A DNA stretch of 64,000 nucleotides from Planctomyces sp. SH-PL14. Its GTDB lineage: Bacteria; Planctomycetota; Planctomycetia; Planctomycetales; Planctomycetaceae. The position numbers and the translations under genes were made by a program. The notes under the pieces were generated by a model that was given only the letters and a program-made list of their open reading frames with translations, ran no database searches and had not been told where the DNA came from. Shown here piece by piece: positions 1-8,029 of this stretch (position 1 is its first letter; each line of letters begins with the position of its first letter). The stretch covers positions 2,994,001 through 3,058,000 of the forward strand of contig NZ_CP011270.1 of the NCBI RefSeq assembly GCF_001610835.1, in the 5' to 3' direction.

Positions 1-1392
1 GGCCAGCCCCGCCCTCAAGAGCTCTCCGCCGCTGAGTGTCGAGACGGCCTGAAGCGCCGCCTCGGCCCGAAAGCGGAACCGCGCGAGCGCCGCCCGGCAC
101 GCGTTCTCATCCGACTCCGGTTGCCGCTTCCGAAAATTGTCCCGGATCGACAGCGCCGGATCGAGCAGGCTCACCCGCTGGTCCAGCATCGCCATCCCGG
201 TCAACACCTGGACCTCACCCGACCAGGGCTCCAGCTCTCCCAGGATCAGCGACAGCATCGTCGTCTTTCCCGATCCGTTGGGACCCGTCACCGCCACCCG
301 CTCGGGGCCGATCAGGCTCAGCGACAGGTCCCGCAGCACCGGCCGGTCTGGTCGGTAGCCGATGGTCACCTGCTCCAGCCGCAGCACGACCTTGCCGCTC
401 GGGAGTTCCGTCGGTGGGAGTTCGACCGTGAACGGTTGCAGGACTTCGATTCGCTCGCGGGCCGACTTTGCCTCGTCCAGCGCCTCCTCGCGGCGGCGCT
501 CGGCGAGCCGGCGGTTGGCGGCGGTCGTCGTCTCGCCCTGTTCCTTGAGGCCCCCGAGGATGATCTTCGGGATTCCACCGTCCGCCGCCTTCTTCTTCGC
601 CCGGCTCGTCCGCCGCGCCTGCCGCTCGACGGCGGCCTGCGCGGACCGGTTGATGTCGGCCACCCGCTTGTCCGCCTCCGTGAGATCGCGGTGGGCCGCC
701 GCCAGCTCCTGGGCCTTAAGCTCCCGGTAGACGCTCCAGTTTCCGCCATACCGCGTCGCGCCGAGCGTCGTCAGCTCGACGATCTCGTCCATCGTCTCGA
801 GCAGCTCCCGGTCGTGGCTCACGACGATTGCGCCGGATCGCCATCCGGCCAGCAGTTCGATCACCGCCTTTCGCCCCTCCCGGTCGAGGTTGTTCGTCGG
901 TTCGTCCAGCAGCAGGAAATCCGGCTCCCCGAAGATGAGCGCCGCGAGCGCGACGCGCGTCCGTTGTCCGCCCGAGAGGGTGGCGAGGTGAGTCTGCGGG
1001 GACGGTTCGAGTCCCACGCGGCCGAGGGCCGTCGACATGCGGGAGTCGAGCGTCCAGTCGGCGTCGGCGAGTTCGGCTTCGGTTGCTTCACCCTGTTCGG
1101 CGCGGGCCAGCAGGGCGAGCGACGCGGTTGTGCCGAACAGGTCGGCGACGGTTTCCTCCGGAGCGATCTGGACCGATTGGCGGAGGCGTCCGAGTCGGCC
1201 GCGGACGGAGACGCCGCCGGCCTGCGGGGAGAGTTCGCCGGCGATCAGTTTCAGGAGCGTCGTTTTTCCGACGCCGTTCCGACCGACAAGCCCGGTTCGG
1301 GACGGGCCGACGTTCAGATTGAGTTCAGCGAAGAGCGGAGGATGGCCGGGAACGGACCACGAGACCCCGGAGAGGGTGATGGAAGCAGGCAT
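1..1392 (-). CDS. ABC-F family ATP-binding protein (C-terminus outside the window)
   Basis: Reverse-strand frame open from an ATG at 1392 to the window edge, giving at least 464 codons of a soluble protein with two ABC ATPase domains and no membrane segments. In the first domain I read Walker A GRNGVGKTT near residue 38, signature LSGGQ near residue 130 and Walker B FLLLDEP followed by TNNLD. A charged linker follows, then a second Walker A GPNGSGKTT and a second signature LSGGE just before the window ends. This duplicated layout with a central linker is typical of ABC-F proteins, which act on the ribosome (translation rescue, antibiotic resistance) rather than in transport. The subfamily (Uup, EttA, YdiF) cannot be settled here. 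The gene is divergent from the glycosyltransferase at 1866. Confidence 0.88.
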   Translation of the reverse strand, partial: MPASITLSGVSWSVPGHPPLFAELNLNVGPSRTGLVGRNGVGKTTLLKLIAGELSPQAGGVSVRGRLGRLRQSVQIAPEETVADLFGTTASLALLARAEQGEATEAELADADWTLDSRMSTALGRVGLEPSPQTHLATLSGGQRTRVALAALIFGEPDFLLLDEPTNNLDREGRKAVIELLAGWRSGAIVVSHDRELLETMDEIVELTTLGATRYGGNWSVYRELKAQELAAAHRDLTEADKRVADINRSAQAAVERQARRTSRAKKKAADGGIPKIILGGLKEQGETTTAANRRLAERRREEALDEAKSARERIEVLQPFTVELPPTELPSGKVVLRLEQVTIGYRPDRPVLRDLSLSLIGPERVAVTGPNGSGKTTMLSLILGELEPWSGEVQVLTGMAMLDQRVSLLDPALSIRDNFRKRQPESDENACRAALARFRFRAEAALQAVSTLSGGELLRAGLA

Positions 1393-1865
1393 GGAGAGGA
1401 TCCTTCCGACGACGGGACGACAGGGCGGGAAACGCGGCAGTGTCGACAGCGGTCGTCGGGTGAATCATGTCCATCTCGGGGGGAACGAAACGTGGAGTCC
1501 GATCCGGACACGTCGATCGCTGTTCCGGTTCGCGCGGATTTCCGGACGCGCCATTTGACTCGTTCGAGTTGACTACGCGATCACGTTCGACGGTGGGTTT
1601 CGCTCCGCGACCAACACAGCGACCCAGCCGGTGGACTGATCGCGTCGCGCTGGCCCACCGGGGCCAGACGGATGCTCCGGTAACGCCGCCAGCACGCCCT
1701 ACGTCACCGGCAAACTCGGGAAAGACGCTACAGCTTTCGGCGTGATTTCCGATCGGGCTTCTCCGGTCCGACATTTTCGCCGCCTCTTTCTGAGGAACGT
1801 GATACCGATGTCGTGGCAGCCAGGACGTCATCTCCAGTCCCGATCTGCCGTTCCATCGACGAGGC
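1393..1865. other. Divergent intergenic region, no gene seen
   Basis: 473 bases between the starts of the ABC-F gene and the glycosyltransferase. Short frames exist on both strands but are Arg/Pro/Ser-rich and look like GC-bias artefacts. It must contain both promoters; I could not pick convincing -35/-10 pairs. Confidence 0.5.
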
Positions 1866-3161
1866 GTGCGGGTCATGGGCGTTCTTTATACGAATGGGCT
1901 GACTGTCCTCGGTTCGCTCGTCGCGGTCGCCTGGCTGGCGATCGTCGCCGTCTATCTGGCGGCCTGCCGCAGCCAGGCGGCTCTCCGGCCGCTGACCGAT
2001 ACTCCCCCCTCGGACGGGCTTCCCAAGCTCAGCGTGATCGTCGCTGCCAAGAACGAATCGGACTGCATCGAAACCTGCATCCGATCTCTGTTCCGCCAGG
2101 ACTATCCGGATCTGGAAGTGGTCGCGATCAACGATCGCAGCTCCGATGACACCGGGGCAATCATGGATCGGCTCGCTCTCGAGTTCGCCGGTCGCCTGCA
2201 GGTCGTGCAAGTCTCGACGTTGCCGACCGGCTGGTTCGGCAAACCCCATGCCCTGGAACAGGGGCTGGCCCGGGCCACGGGCAGCCTGATCTGCTTTACC
2301 GACGCCGACTGCGAGTTCCTGGCCCCTTCCGCCCTGCGGACCACCGCGACGGAGATGCTGGGCCGCGACATGGACTTCTTCTCCATCGCCGCCAAGTACA
2401 CGATGACGTCGCTGCGGGAGTGCGTTGCCGTCCCGTGCTGCTCGGAGGCAATCCTGGCGTGGCTGCGGCCGGAACGGGTGGGTGACCCCCGCTGGCCCGA
2501 CGCCTTTGCCAACGGGGCCTTCATCATGGTCCGCCGGGCTCCGTTCGAGTCAATCGGCGGATGGGGCTCGGTCCGTTCCAAAATCAGCGAAGACCTCGAG
2601 CTGGCCCGCGTGGCGAAACGCTCCGGTCTGCGGCTGGGCGTGGCGCTGGGAGATGGCTTCTACCAGACCGCGTCCTACCGCACGCTGCGGGAATCGTGGA
2701 ACGGCTGGAGCCGTATCTTCAACGGGGCTCTGACCCCCGCGCAACTGTCCATCACGCTCGCCCGGATGTCCGTCCTGTTCCTGCTGCCGCTCAGCGCCGT
2801 GCTGTTCGGCGTCGCGACGGCGATCCGCACGGGAAGCGTGGAGTGGCTGACCCACGGGGCGGGAGCGGGATTCGCGATCGCGTTCACGCTCCGGACCGCC
2901 ATGGACGTGGTCATGTTCCGGATGGTGGGGGCTCCGATCGTGACGACGCTGTTCGCACCTCTCGGCCGGCTGTTCGTGATGGCCGCGTCGGCCCGGGCCC
3001 TCCTGTCCCACTTCGGCCTGGCGCGGACGCATTGGCGCGGGACGACCTATGTCGCCGGGCAGATGACTACGCCGAGGCCCGCTGCGGCGCGGACCCGTAA
3101 CCCAAAGACTCCAGCAGCACCGGTTGCCGCCCGTCGCGAAGCAGTCGCTGCACGGTCCTGA
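1866..3161 (+). CDS. Glycosyltransferase family 2 membrane protein
   Basis: 431 residues. An N-terminal membrane segment (about residues 8-32) is followed by a GT-A glycosyltransferase domain: SVIVAAKNE near residue 55, INDRSSDDT near 88, a DADCEF metal/nucleotide-binding motif near 148 and a SEDLEL motif near 240 where the catalytic acid is expected. Two or three hydrophobic helices (about 300-390) follow, so the enzyme probably adds sugars at the inner face of the cytoplasmic membrane. The start is GTG at 1866; an in-frame ATG at 1875 is equally possible. The last 31 residues are Pro/Ala/Arg-rich and overlap the end of the convergent DUF2334 gene, so the natural C-terminus may have been shorter. 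The acceptor is unknown. Confidence 0.85.
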   Translation: MRVMGVLYTNGLTVLGSLVAVAWLAIVAVYLAACRSQAALRPLTDTPPSDGLPKLSVIVAAKNESDCIETCIRSLFRQDYPDLEVVAINDRSSDDTGAIMDRLALEFAGRLQVVQVSTLPTGWFGKPHALEQGLARATGSLICFTDADCEFLAPSALRTTATEMLGRDMDFFSIAAKYTMTSLRECVAVPCCSEAILAWLRPERVGDPRWPDAFANGAFIMVRRAPFESIGGWGSVRSKISEDLELARVAKRSGLRLGVALGDGFYQTASYRTLRESWNGWSRIFNGALTPAQLSITLARMSVLFLLPLSAVLFGVATAIRTGSVEWLTHGAGAGFAIAFTLRTAMDVVMFRMVGAPIVTTLFAPLGRLFVMAASARALLSHFGLARTHWRGTTYVAGQMTTPRPAAARTRNPKTPAAPVAARREAVAARS

Positions 3162-3822
3162 CGATCTGCGGGAGAAACCCGCGTTCCAGATCGAGCGGAT
3201 GCAGGACGACGCACGGCAGGGCTCGTTTGCGGAACCGGTACTGGATCTGCCCCAGCCGGTATCCCGCGCGGCACAGCAGGCGGATCGGCGAGATGTCCCA
3301 GCACCAGCTGGAGAGCGACAGCCGCTCGCCCGTGGACGTGGTGACCTGGCCGTATCCGACCGTGTAGTGGATCCCGAACCGCGCCAGACGGTCCGGCGTG
3401 GCGAAGCCGATCTGGTAGGTCGGGGCGATGAACCCGCAGGCCCGGTTGCCCAGCCACCGCTCCAGAGCCTCCTGTCCCGCGGCGAGGCGGCGATCCGTCT
3501 CGGCCGGGTCGAGGCCGTTCATCTCGTCTTTGCCGTCGGCGATCTTCGACCGAAGGCCGCGGGGGCCGGGCCGGAAGTGTTCGTAGCCGTGGAGCTGAAT
3601 GTTCCCGTATTCGGCCAGAACCCGGTCCAGGAAGGGGCGATCGTTGTCGCAGAGCGGGACGCCGGCCCAGCAGGGGACGACGGCGGCCGACATCGCGGTC
3701 CCGACCAGCGGGGCCATTGCCTCCGTGAACGTGGCGACGTGCGAGGCGTAGATCGGGGCCACGTCATGCAGCATGACGCAGAACGACTTGGAGACATCCA
3801 GCGGGGGGGTGTTGTCGTTCAT
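3067..3822 (-). CDS. DUF2334 family polysaccharide deacetylase-like protein
   Basis: 251 residues from ATG 3822. The frame is open upstream to 3981, but that extension is low-complexity and lacks family character. Motifs fit the NodB/DUF2334 superfamily: VMLHDVAP near residue 15 (metal-binding Asp), a QLHGYEHF motif near 80 and LHPLDLE near 212. The family hydrolyses N- or O-linked groups on polysaccharides, or is a structural relative; no substrate can be assigned. The gene overlaps the convergent glycosyltransferase by 95 bp, and the glycan-enzyme pairing hints at shared surface-polysaccharide work. A dispersed repeat lies upstream at 4015. Confidence 0.78.
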   Translation of the reverse strand: MNDNTPPLDVSKSFCVMLHDVAPIYASHVATFTEAMAPLVGTAMSAAVVPCWAGVPLCDNDRPFLDRVLAEYGNIQLHGYEHFRPGPRGLRSKIADGKDEMNGLDPAETDRRLAAGQEALERWLGNRACGFIAPTYQIGFATPDRLARFGIHYTVGYGQVTTSTGERLSLSSWCWDISPIRLLCRAGYRLGQIQYRFRKRALPCVVLHPLDLERGFLPQIVRTVQRLLRDGRQPVLLESLGYGSAPQRASA

Positions 3823-4014
3823 GGCAGGTCGCGAGTCGGCGGCACCGACGGGCGGAAGACGCTCGCCGTGGGAATTTTCCGTGGGTTTCCGGGACTGCCG
3901 CGCGCGGGGACTGTAGTTCTGAGGCATTCCTCGGCTCAAGATCGAAACTCCGCTGCGGCGGACGGCGTGGGGGGCGTTCACTGGGTGGTGGTCGGTTTAA
4001 GTGGGAAACTTGAA

Positions 4015-4263
4015 CCACGTCCTTGCCGCCGGAGGCACTTCCCTGAGGAACCGTGGTAAGCAACGGACGTCCCCTTTGTGGTACCGGCGTTGAGGACTAG
4101 TCGCTCGCCCTGAGATCGGAGCGGGTTGGTGAGGGGCCCATACGGCACGGGGTCCGCGTTTGGACACGATCTCCTTCAGACATCTCTCGACGGCCAGGCC
4201 TCCGGCGGGCAAGGGGGCGTTGCCCCCTTGCATCCCCTACCAGGGTGCCCCCTGGACCCCGGC
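4015..4263 (+). repeat. Dispersed intergenic repeat, copy 1 (left hairpin arm deleted)
   Basis: Begins like the family's left end (GTCCTTGCC) but passes directly into CCGGAGGC, so the outer left block and left hairpin are missing. The short direct repeat CCTTGCC is present at both junctions in full copies, which fits a deletion between them. The core (CTTCAGACATCTCTCGAC near 4174) and right arm with its G/C hairpin and terminal CTGGACCCCGG are intact. It lies upstream of both flanking genes. Confidence 0.9.
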
Positions 4264-4427
4264 GGGGGGACTACCACACCCGACACCGTATGTCGCGCCG
4301 GTACAGCTTGCAGGGCTGGGCGAGCCCTGCGACAACTCGGACCCGCGTCTTTGCGCTCGGCCGGGACGTCTTCCTCCGAGACGCGTCGACAACCCGGTGG
4401 AAGCGCGGCACGAAGGGATTCGTCAGC

Positions 4428-5615
4428 ATGGACCGCCCCGCACGGGCTCGCCCCCACGTCTTCCTGCTCTCGCTGGCCTTCCTTGGTTTCATCAGCCTGG
4501 GGCTGCCGGATGCCGTCACCGGGGTCGCCTGGCCCTCGGTCCGGGATACGTTTGGACTCCGGCAAGGGGCGGTCGGGCTGGTCCTGGTGATCTCGGGACT
4601 GGGGTACCTGCTCAGCAGCTTTTTTGCCGGGCGGTTGACGCATGCCGTCGGGCTCGGCCTGCTTCTGGCCGTGAGCACCGGCCTCGTGGCCGCCGCCATG
4701 TATGGATTCGCGTTCTCGCCAGTCTGGGGGGCGTTCATTCTCAGCGGGTGGGTGCATGGTCTGGGCTCGGGGGCGATCGACTCCGGCCTCAACGGGTACG
4801 CCGCCCACCACATGCCGACGCGGCATCTGATCTGGCTGCACGCCTGCTACTGCTTTGGAGCCTTGATCGGCCCGATCCTGATGTCGAGCTTTCTGTCCAG
4901 CGGACGTCCCTATAGCGCGGGGTACTCGGCGGTCGGCGGGACGATGCTGGTCATGGCGATCCTGTTCCTGATGACCTATCGATCCTGGGGAGAGACGTCC
5001 CCCGCCGCGTCTCCCCACTTGCCCGTCGGAGCGGGGGTGGCGCTGCGGAGCTCGACGGTGTGGCTGCAGATGTCGATCTTCTTTCTGTACACGGGGCTCG
5101 AGGTGACCTTCAGTCAGTGGACGTACACGGTGCTGACCGAGTCGCGGCATGTCGGTGCGAGAACCGCGGGGCTGGCGGTTGGCGTGTACTGGGGGTGTCT
5201 TGGGGCGGGGCGGGTGCTGTCGGGGTTCATCGCGGATCGGGTGGGAGTCGACCGGCTGCTGCGATATTGCTTCCTGGGGGCGTTGACGGGAGCGATGCTG
5301 CTGGCGAGCGGGGTTTCTGGCGAGGCCGCGTTTCTGGGAGTCGCGCTGGCGGGGTTGGGACTGGCTCCGGCCTTTCCGTGCCTGATGTCCCGGACGCCGC
5401 GGCGGCTGGGGCCGCAGGTGTCGGCCCATGCGATCGGGTTCCAGGTGGGGGCTGCGATGATTGGAGCGGCGGCTGTTCCCGGGGTGTTGGGCGTGATGGC
5501 GGGGCGGGCGGGGTTGGAGGCGGTGCCGGTGGGGGCGGCGGTTCTGTTGGGGACTTTGACGTTTCTCCATGAGAGGCTGATCCGGCTTCCGGATGTTGGT
5601 CTCGCAACGGAGTGA
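4428..5615 (+). CDS. MFS transporter
   Basis: 395 residues with about twelve hydrophobic segments, the usual length and topology of the major facilitator superfamily. The first helix follows MDRPARARPHVF. A loop AGRLTHAVG occupies the position of the helix 2-3 signature, and SGFIADRVGVDRL matches the equivalent loop between helices 8 and 9 in the second half. The ATG at 4428 is chosen because the frame upstream is low-complexity and runs back into repeat copy 1. No substrate can be named. An antisense frame continuing from the HTH gene overlaps the last 500 bp but has no family character there. Confidence 0.85.
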   Translation: MDRPARARPHVFLLSLAFLGFISLGLPDAVTGVAWPSVRDTFGLRQGAVGLVLVISGLGYLLSSFFAGRLTHAVGLGLLLAVSTGLVAAAMYGFAFSPVWGAFILSGWVHGLGSGAIDSGLNGYAAHHMPTRHLIWLHACYCFGALIGPILMSSFLSSGRPYSAGYSAVGGTMLVMAILFLMTYRSWGETSPAASPHLPVGAGVALRSSTVWLQMSIFFLYTGLEVTFSQWTYTVLTESRHVGARTAGLAVGVYWGCLGAGRVLSGFIADRVGVDRLLRYCFLGALTGAMLLASGVSGEAAFLGVALAGLGLAPAFPCLMSRTPRRLGPQVSAHAIGFQVGAAMIGAAAVPGVLGVMAGRAGLEAVPVGAAVLLGTLTFLHERLIRLPDVGLATE

Positions 5616-6577
5616 ATGGCCTCGCGACAACGCGTTTCCCCAAGATCCCCGGGTCCAGGGCGGGAGCCCTGGTGGGGAGTGCAGAGGGGCAACGCCCCTT
5701 TGCCCGCCGGAGGCCTGGCCGTCGGAAGATGTCTGAAGGAGTGAGTGCCCGAACGCGGCTCGGTGCGAGATGCCCCCCTCACCTCTTCGCGGCCTGCGGG
5801 TTCGAGTCGTGAGCAGAGGTTTCCTCGGTGGCGCGTCGCCGCGGCGTAGGACCGGGCTCGCATTTCGGCGTCGACGTTCGCGAAGGGCGTCGAAGAAATC
5901 GCCCCATTGTCAGGTTTCCGCTTTTGCCGCCGGGTGCGGGGTCGGCGGAACTTTGCGGGGTTGTTGGCTTCGAGGAGGCAGATCAGGAGGCGGTCGGAGT
6001 AGCGGCGCCGGACGCCGACGATCTGGCGGCCGTAGTAGACCGGTTCGGGGAGGCCCTGGATGGCGATGGTGCGGGCTTCTTCTTCGAGGCGGAGGGCGTG
6101 CAGCTTCTGGAGCGAGGCGGGGGCGTGCTGCTCGGCTGTCAGGGGGCCGATTCGGGGCGGAGTCGGTGAGGGACGTCTTGTCTGTGGTCTGCGAGGGGGA
6201 CGGGCTGTTCGGTGCGGGCGGGAAATCGTCTGAGTGTCAGGTTTGGGGCGGCGGAACTTTTCGGGGTTGTTGGCTTCGAGAAGACAGATCAGGAGCCTAT
6301 CGGAGAAGCGGCGTTGGAAGCCGACGAGCTTTCGGCCGTAGAAGACCGGTTCGGGGACGCCCTGATTCCGGGCGATGGCTCGGGCCTGTTCTTCGAGGTG
6401 GAGGGTGTGCTCTTTCTCGATGGCGGCGAGGGTGTGGCGGTAGGTTTCGGAGATCCGGAGGGCGTTGTAGTGGAGTTCGCGGGAGACGCCCGCTTTGGCG
6501 GCGGCGATCCGGACGATGCCGTAGGTCCGGTAGGCTTCGAGGAAGGCCTGCTGCTTGGGGGTGAGGGGCTTGGGCAT
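5114..6577 (-). CDS. Fused, duplicated HTH protein (terminase small subunit-like); likely decayed 3' part
   Basis: The frame opens with MPKPLTPKQQAFLEAYR and a helix-turn-helix of the phage terminase small subunit/insertion-element type (residues about 5-112), ending in a module EPVFYGRKLVGFQRRFSDRLL. A second copy of only the C-terminal half follows (about residues 145-205, EPVYYGRQIVGVRRRYSDRLL). After about residue 240 (near 5855) the sequence becomes low-complexity, reads through repeat copy 2 and then runs antisense to the MFS gene. The credible part is about 5850-6577. The simplest reading is two tandem genes, the downstream one having lost its N-terminal half and fused to the upstream one, with the stop lost or displaced by the repeat. 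It may be non-functional. Confidence 0.45.
   Translation of the reverse strand: MPKPLTPKQQAFLEAYRTYGIVRIAAAKAGVSRELHYNALRISETYRHTLAAIEKEHTLHLEEQARAIARNQGVPEPVFYGRKLVGFQRRFSDRLLICLLEANNPEKFRRPKPDTQTISRPHRTARPPRRPQTRRPSPTPPRIGPLTAEQHAPASLQKLHALRLEEEARTIAIQGLPEPVYYGRQIVGVRRRYSDRLLICLLEANNPAKFRRPRTRRQKRKPDNGAISSTPFANVDAEMRARSYAAATRHRGNLCSRLEPAGREEVRGASRTEPRSGTHSFRHLPTARPPAGKGALPLCTPHQGSRPGPGDLGETRCREAIHSVARPTSGSRISLSWRNVKVPNRTAAPTGTASNPARPAITPNTPGTAAAPIIAAPTWNPIAWADTCGPSRRGVRDIRHGKAGASPNPASATPRNAASPETPLASSIAPVNAPRKQYRSSRSTPTRSAMNPDSTRPAPRHPQYTPTASPAVLAPTCRDSVSTVYVH
5648..5782 (-). repeat. Dispersed intergenic repeat, copy 2 (partial)
   Basis: Reverse copy starting CCGGGTCCAGGG, with the right-arm hairpin GGGGCAACGCCCC, CCGCCGGAGGCC and the core segment GATGTCTGAAGGAG. 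Similarity stops at GCCCCCCTCAC near 5782, so the left half is missing. It lies 32 bp after the MFS stop, where the HTH reading frame degenerates. Confidence 0.85.
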
Positions 6578-7000
6578 GGCGTGGTTCCGACCAGGGGGTA
6601 CCGATCCATCGGTTCGGAGGGCTTCTGGCTCGGTGCGATGTGGGGAAATCGCGCGAGTGTCAGGTGGAGCTGGTCAGTAGAACTTGCCGGGGGCGTTGGC
6701 CTGGAGGAGGGCGATGAGGAGTCGGTCGGAGCGGTGCTGGCGGGAGCCGACGACTTCGCCGGCGTGGTAGACGGGGGTTTCGGTGCCGACAAGGGCGCGG
6801 TGCCGGGCCTGTTCTTCGAGGGAGAGGGCGGAGTCCCGCTGGGCGCTGGCGAAGGCTTCGCGGTAGGTCTCGGAGGTCTGGAGGGAATCTTCGTGGAGGG
6901 TGGGGGGGACGCCGGCGAGCGGGGCGGCGATGGAGATGAGGCCGGTGGCTCGGTAGGCGGAGAGGAGTTTTTGCTGGTCGGGGGTGAGTTCGGGGTTCAT
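5899..7000 (-). repeat. Three tandem diverged units carrying the HTH genes
   Basis: A short landmark GAGTGTCAGGT preceded by GAAATCG recurs at about 5899, 6220 and 6644 on the + strand, each time just beyond the 3' end of a coding unit. The two downstream units (about 5938-6130 and 6250-6420) are strongly similar at DNA level; the third (6670-7000) is more diverged. This shows local duplication of a unit of roughly 320-420 bp. Confidence 0.7.
6674..7000 (-). CDS. HTH protein, terminase small subunit-like
   Basis: 108 residues. It starts MNPELTPDQQKLLSAYRATG, continues through a putative HTH (IAAPLAGVPPTLHEDSLQTS) and ends with TPVYHAGEVVGSRQHRSDRLL and a KFY terminus. The order (KQ.AFL helix, HTH, charged helix EEQAR, then the EPVY.G..VG..R..SDRLL hairpin and helix) matches DNA-binding proteins related to phage terminase small subunits, common in prophage remnants. 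No terminase large subunit or other phage gene is nearby. It is the intact paralogue of the fused gene downstream. No clear ribosome-binding site precedes the ATG. Confidence 0.62.
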   Translation of the reverse strand: MNPELTPDQQKLLSAYRATGLISIAAPLAGVPPTLHEDSLQTSETYREAFASAQRDSALSLEEQARHRALVGTETPVYHAGEVVGSRQHRSDRLLIALLQANAPGKFY

Positions 7001-7114
7001 TTTGTGTGCCGATGGAAGGGGAGTGAGCTTGTCATTCCCGGTCTATCGGCGCGCGGGGCTCACGGCAGGCGCGCGTGAACGGAGTCGAACGGCGCGCCCG
7101 GCGGCTGGGTGTCC

Positions 7115-7252
7115 ATAGCGCAACCCATCGTGAATCGCCCGCCGGGGTCCAGGGGTTTCGACCCCTGGCCGCCGGAGGCACTTTCATTCTGGATCGTGGA
7201 AGACAACGGGTGTTCCTTTGTGGGATGGCGTTGAGGATCCCCACATCAAGAA
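7115..7252 (+). repeat. Dispersed intergenic repeat, copy 3 (partial, diverged)
   Basis: Degenerate copy: CAACCCATCGTG stands where other copies have CAAACCCAACGTG, then CCGGGGTCCAGGGG with a hairpin, CCGCCGGAGGCACTTTCAT, CCTTTGTGG and GGCGTTGAGGA. The right half is absent. The rest of 7001-7408 shows no gene. Confidence 0.75.
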
Positions 7253-7408
7253 CGCGTCCCTGAGCAATCCCAGCGTCAGAGGTGAGGGGAGTCCTCAATA
7301 CGTCTCTCGAAAGGCAGGCGTCTGCTGCTTCCTGTCACCGCAACGAACGACCGTCGCCTCAGCCCGAACCACGCCCTTGCGCAAAGCCTCTGCGGGACGA
7401 CGACCGCG

Positions 7409-7768
7409 TCAGATCCGTTCGAGCTCGCTGACGGTCCGGTCGTCCTGAATGTTTCCGGTGTTCACCGTCGAGGCGGGCTCGAACAGCAGGACGTGCGCCT
7501 CCTCGTCCGCCACGGGGCGGTGCTCCACGCCTCTGGGGACGATCAAAAACTCTCCTTCGGCCAGCCAGACATGCCGGTCGCGGAATTCCATCCGCAGCCG
7601 GCCGCTCACGACGAGGAACAGTTCGTCCTCATGCTCGTGGTGGTGCCACACGAACTCGCCCAGAAACTTCGCCAGCTTGACGTGCTGGCCGTTCAGCGCG
7701 CCGACGATCCGGGGACTCCAGTGGTCGGCGAAGAGGGCGAATTTCTCTCGCAGGTTGACGCGGTCCAT
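7409..7768 (-). CDS. Cupin domain protein
   Basis: 119 residues from ATG 7768; an upstream extension to 7960 is low-complexity. It is a single double-stranded beta-helix (cupin) with the metal-binding motif WHHHEHEDELF (three His and a Glu) near residue 40 and a second motif PRGVEHRP near 80. Sequence from MDRVNLREKFALF to NTGN is highly typical of a widespread small cupin family of unknown substrate. It probably binds a divalent metal in the cytoplasm; function beyond that is not assignable. It stands alone. Confidence 0.85.
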   Translation of the reverse strand: MDRVNLREKFALFADHWSPRIVGALNGQHVKLAKFLGEFVWHHHEHEDELFLVVSGRLRMEFRDRHVWLAEGEFLIVPRGVEHRPVADEEAHVLLFEPASTVNTGNIQDDRTVSELERI

Positions 7769-8029
7769 CGACGGTCTCTTCCAGAAGGGGTCTTTCACTC
7801 GACGGCGTCGAAGCTTCGACGCCGAATGAGGGCTCGCCCTTTCGGGCATACAGGTACCCCAACCCCGCGAGCAGTGCCACTCCGCGGGACGGCGACCGCC
7901 AGGCCGGGGACCTTCGCCCGGCCACTTTTTCCACGACAGACGGGAAGAGTCCCGCGGCAAGTCCGTTTGGAAGTGCGGAAGCGTCGTCCCCTGCGCCGCC
8001 GCTTTCGCTTTCCACCATTGGACTCACCA

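Noticed and set aside
5795-5830. GGGTTCGAGTC, resembling a tRNA T-arm
   Set aside because: No matching stem, anticodon arm or acceptor stem around it; it lies at the broken edge of repeat copy 2.
6212-7078. 288-codon frame on the + strand over the HTH locus
   Set aside because: Gly/Val/Glu/Phe-rich shadow of the reverse-strand HTH genes, which show family motifs.
7493-8029. Long N-terminal extension of the 8030-8668 protein
   Set aside because: This part is antisense to the cupin gene and low-complexity; the internal ATG at 8030 starts the plausible protein.
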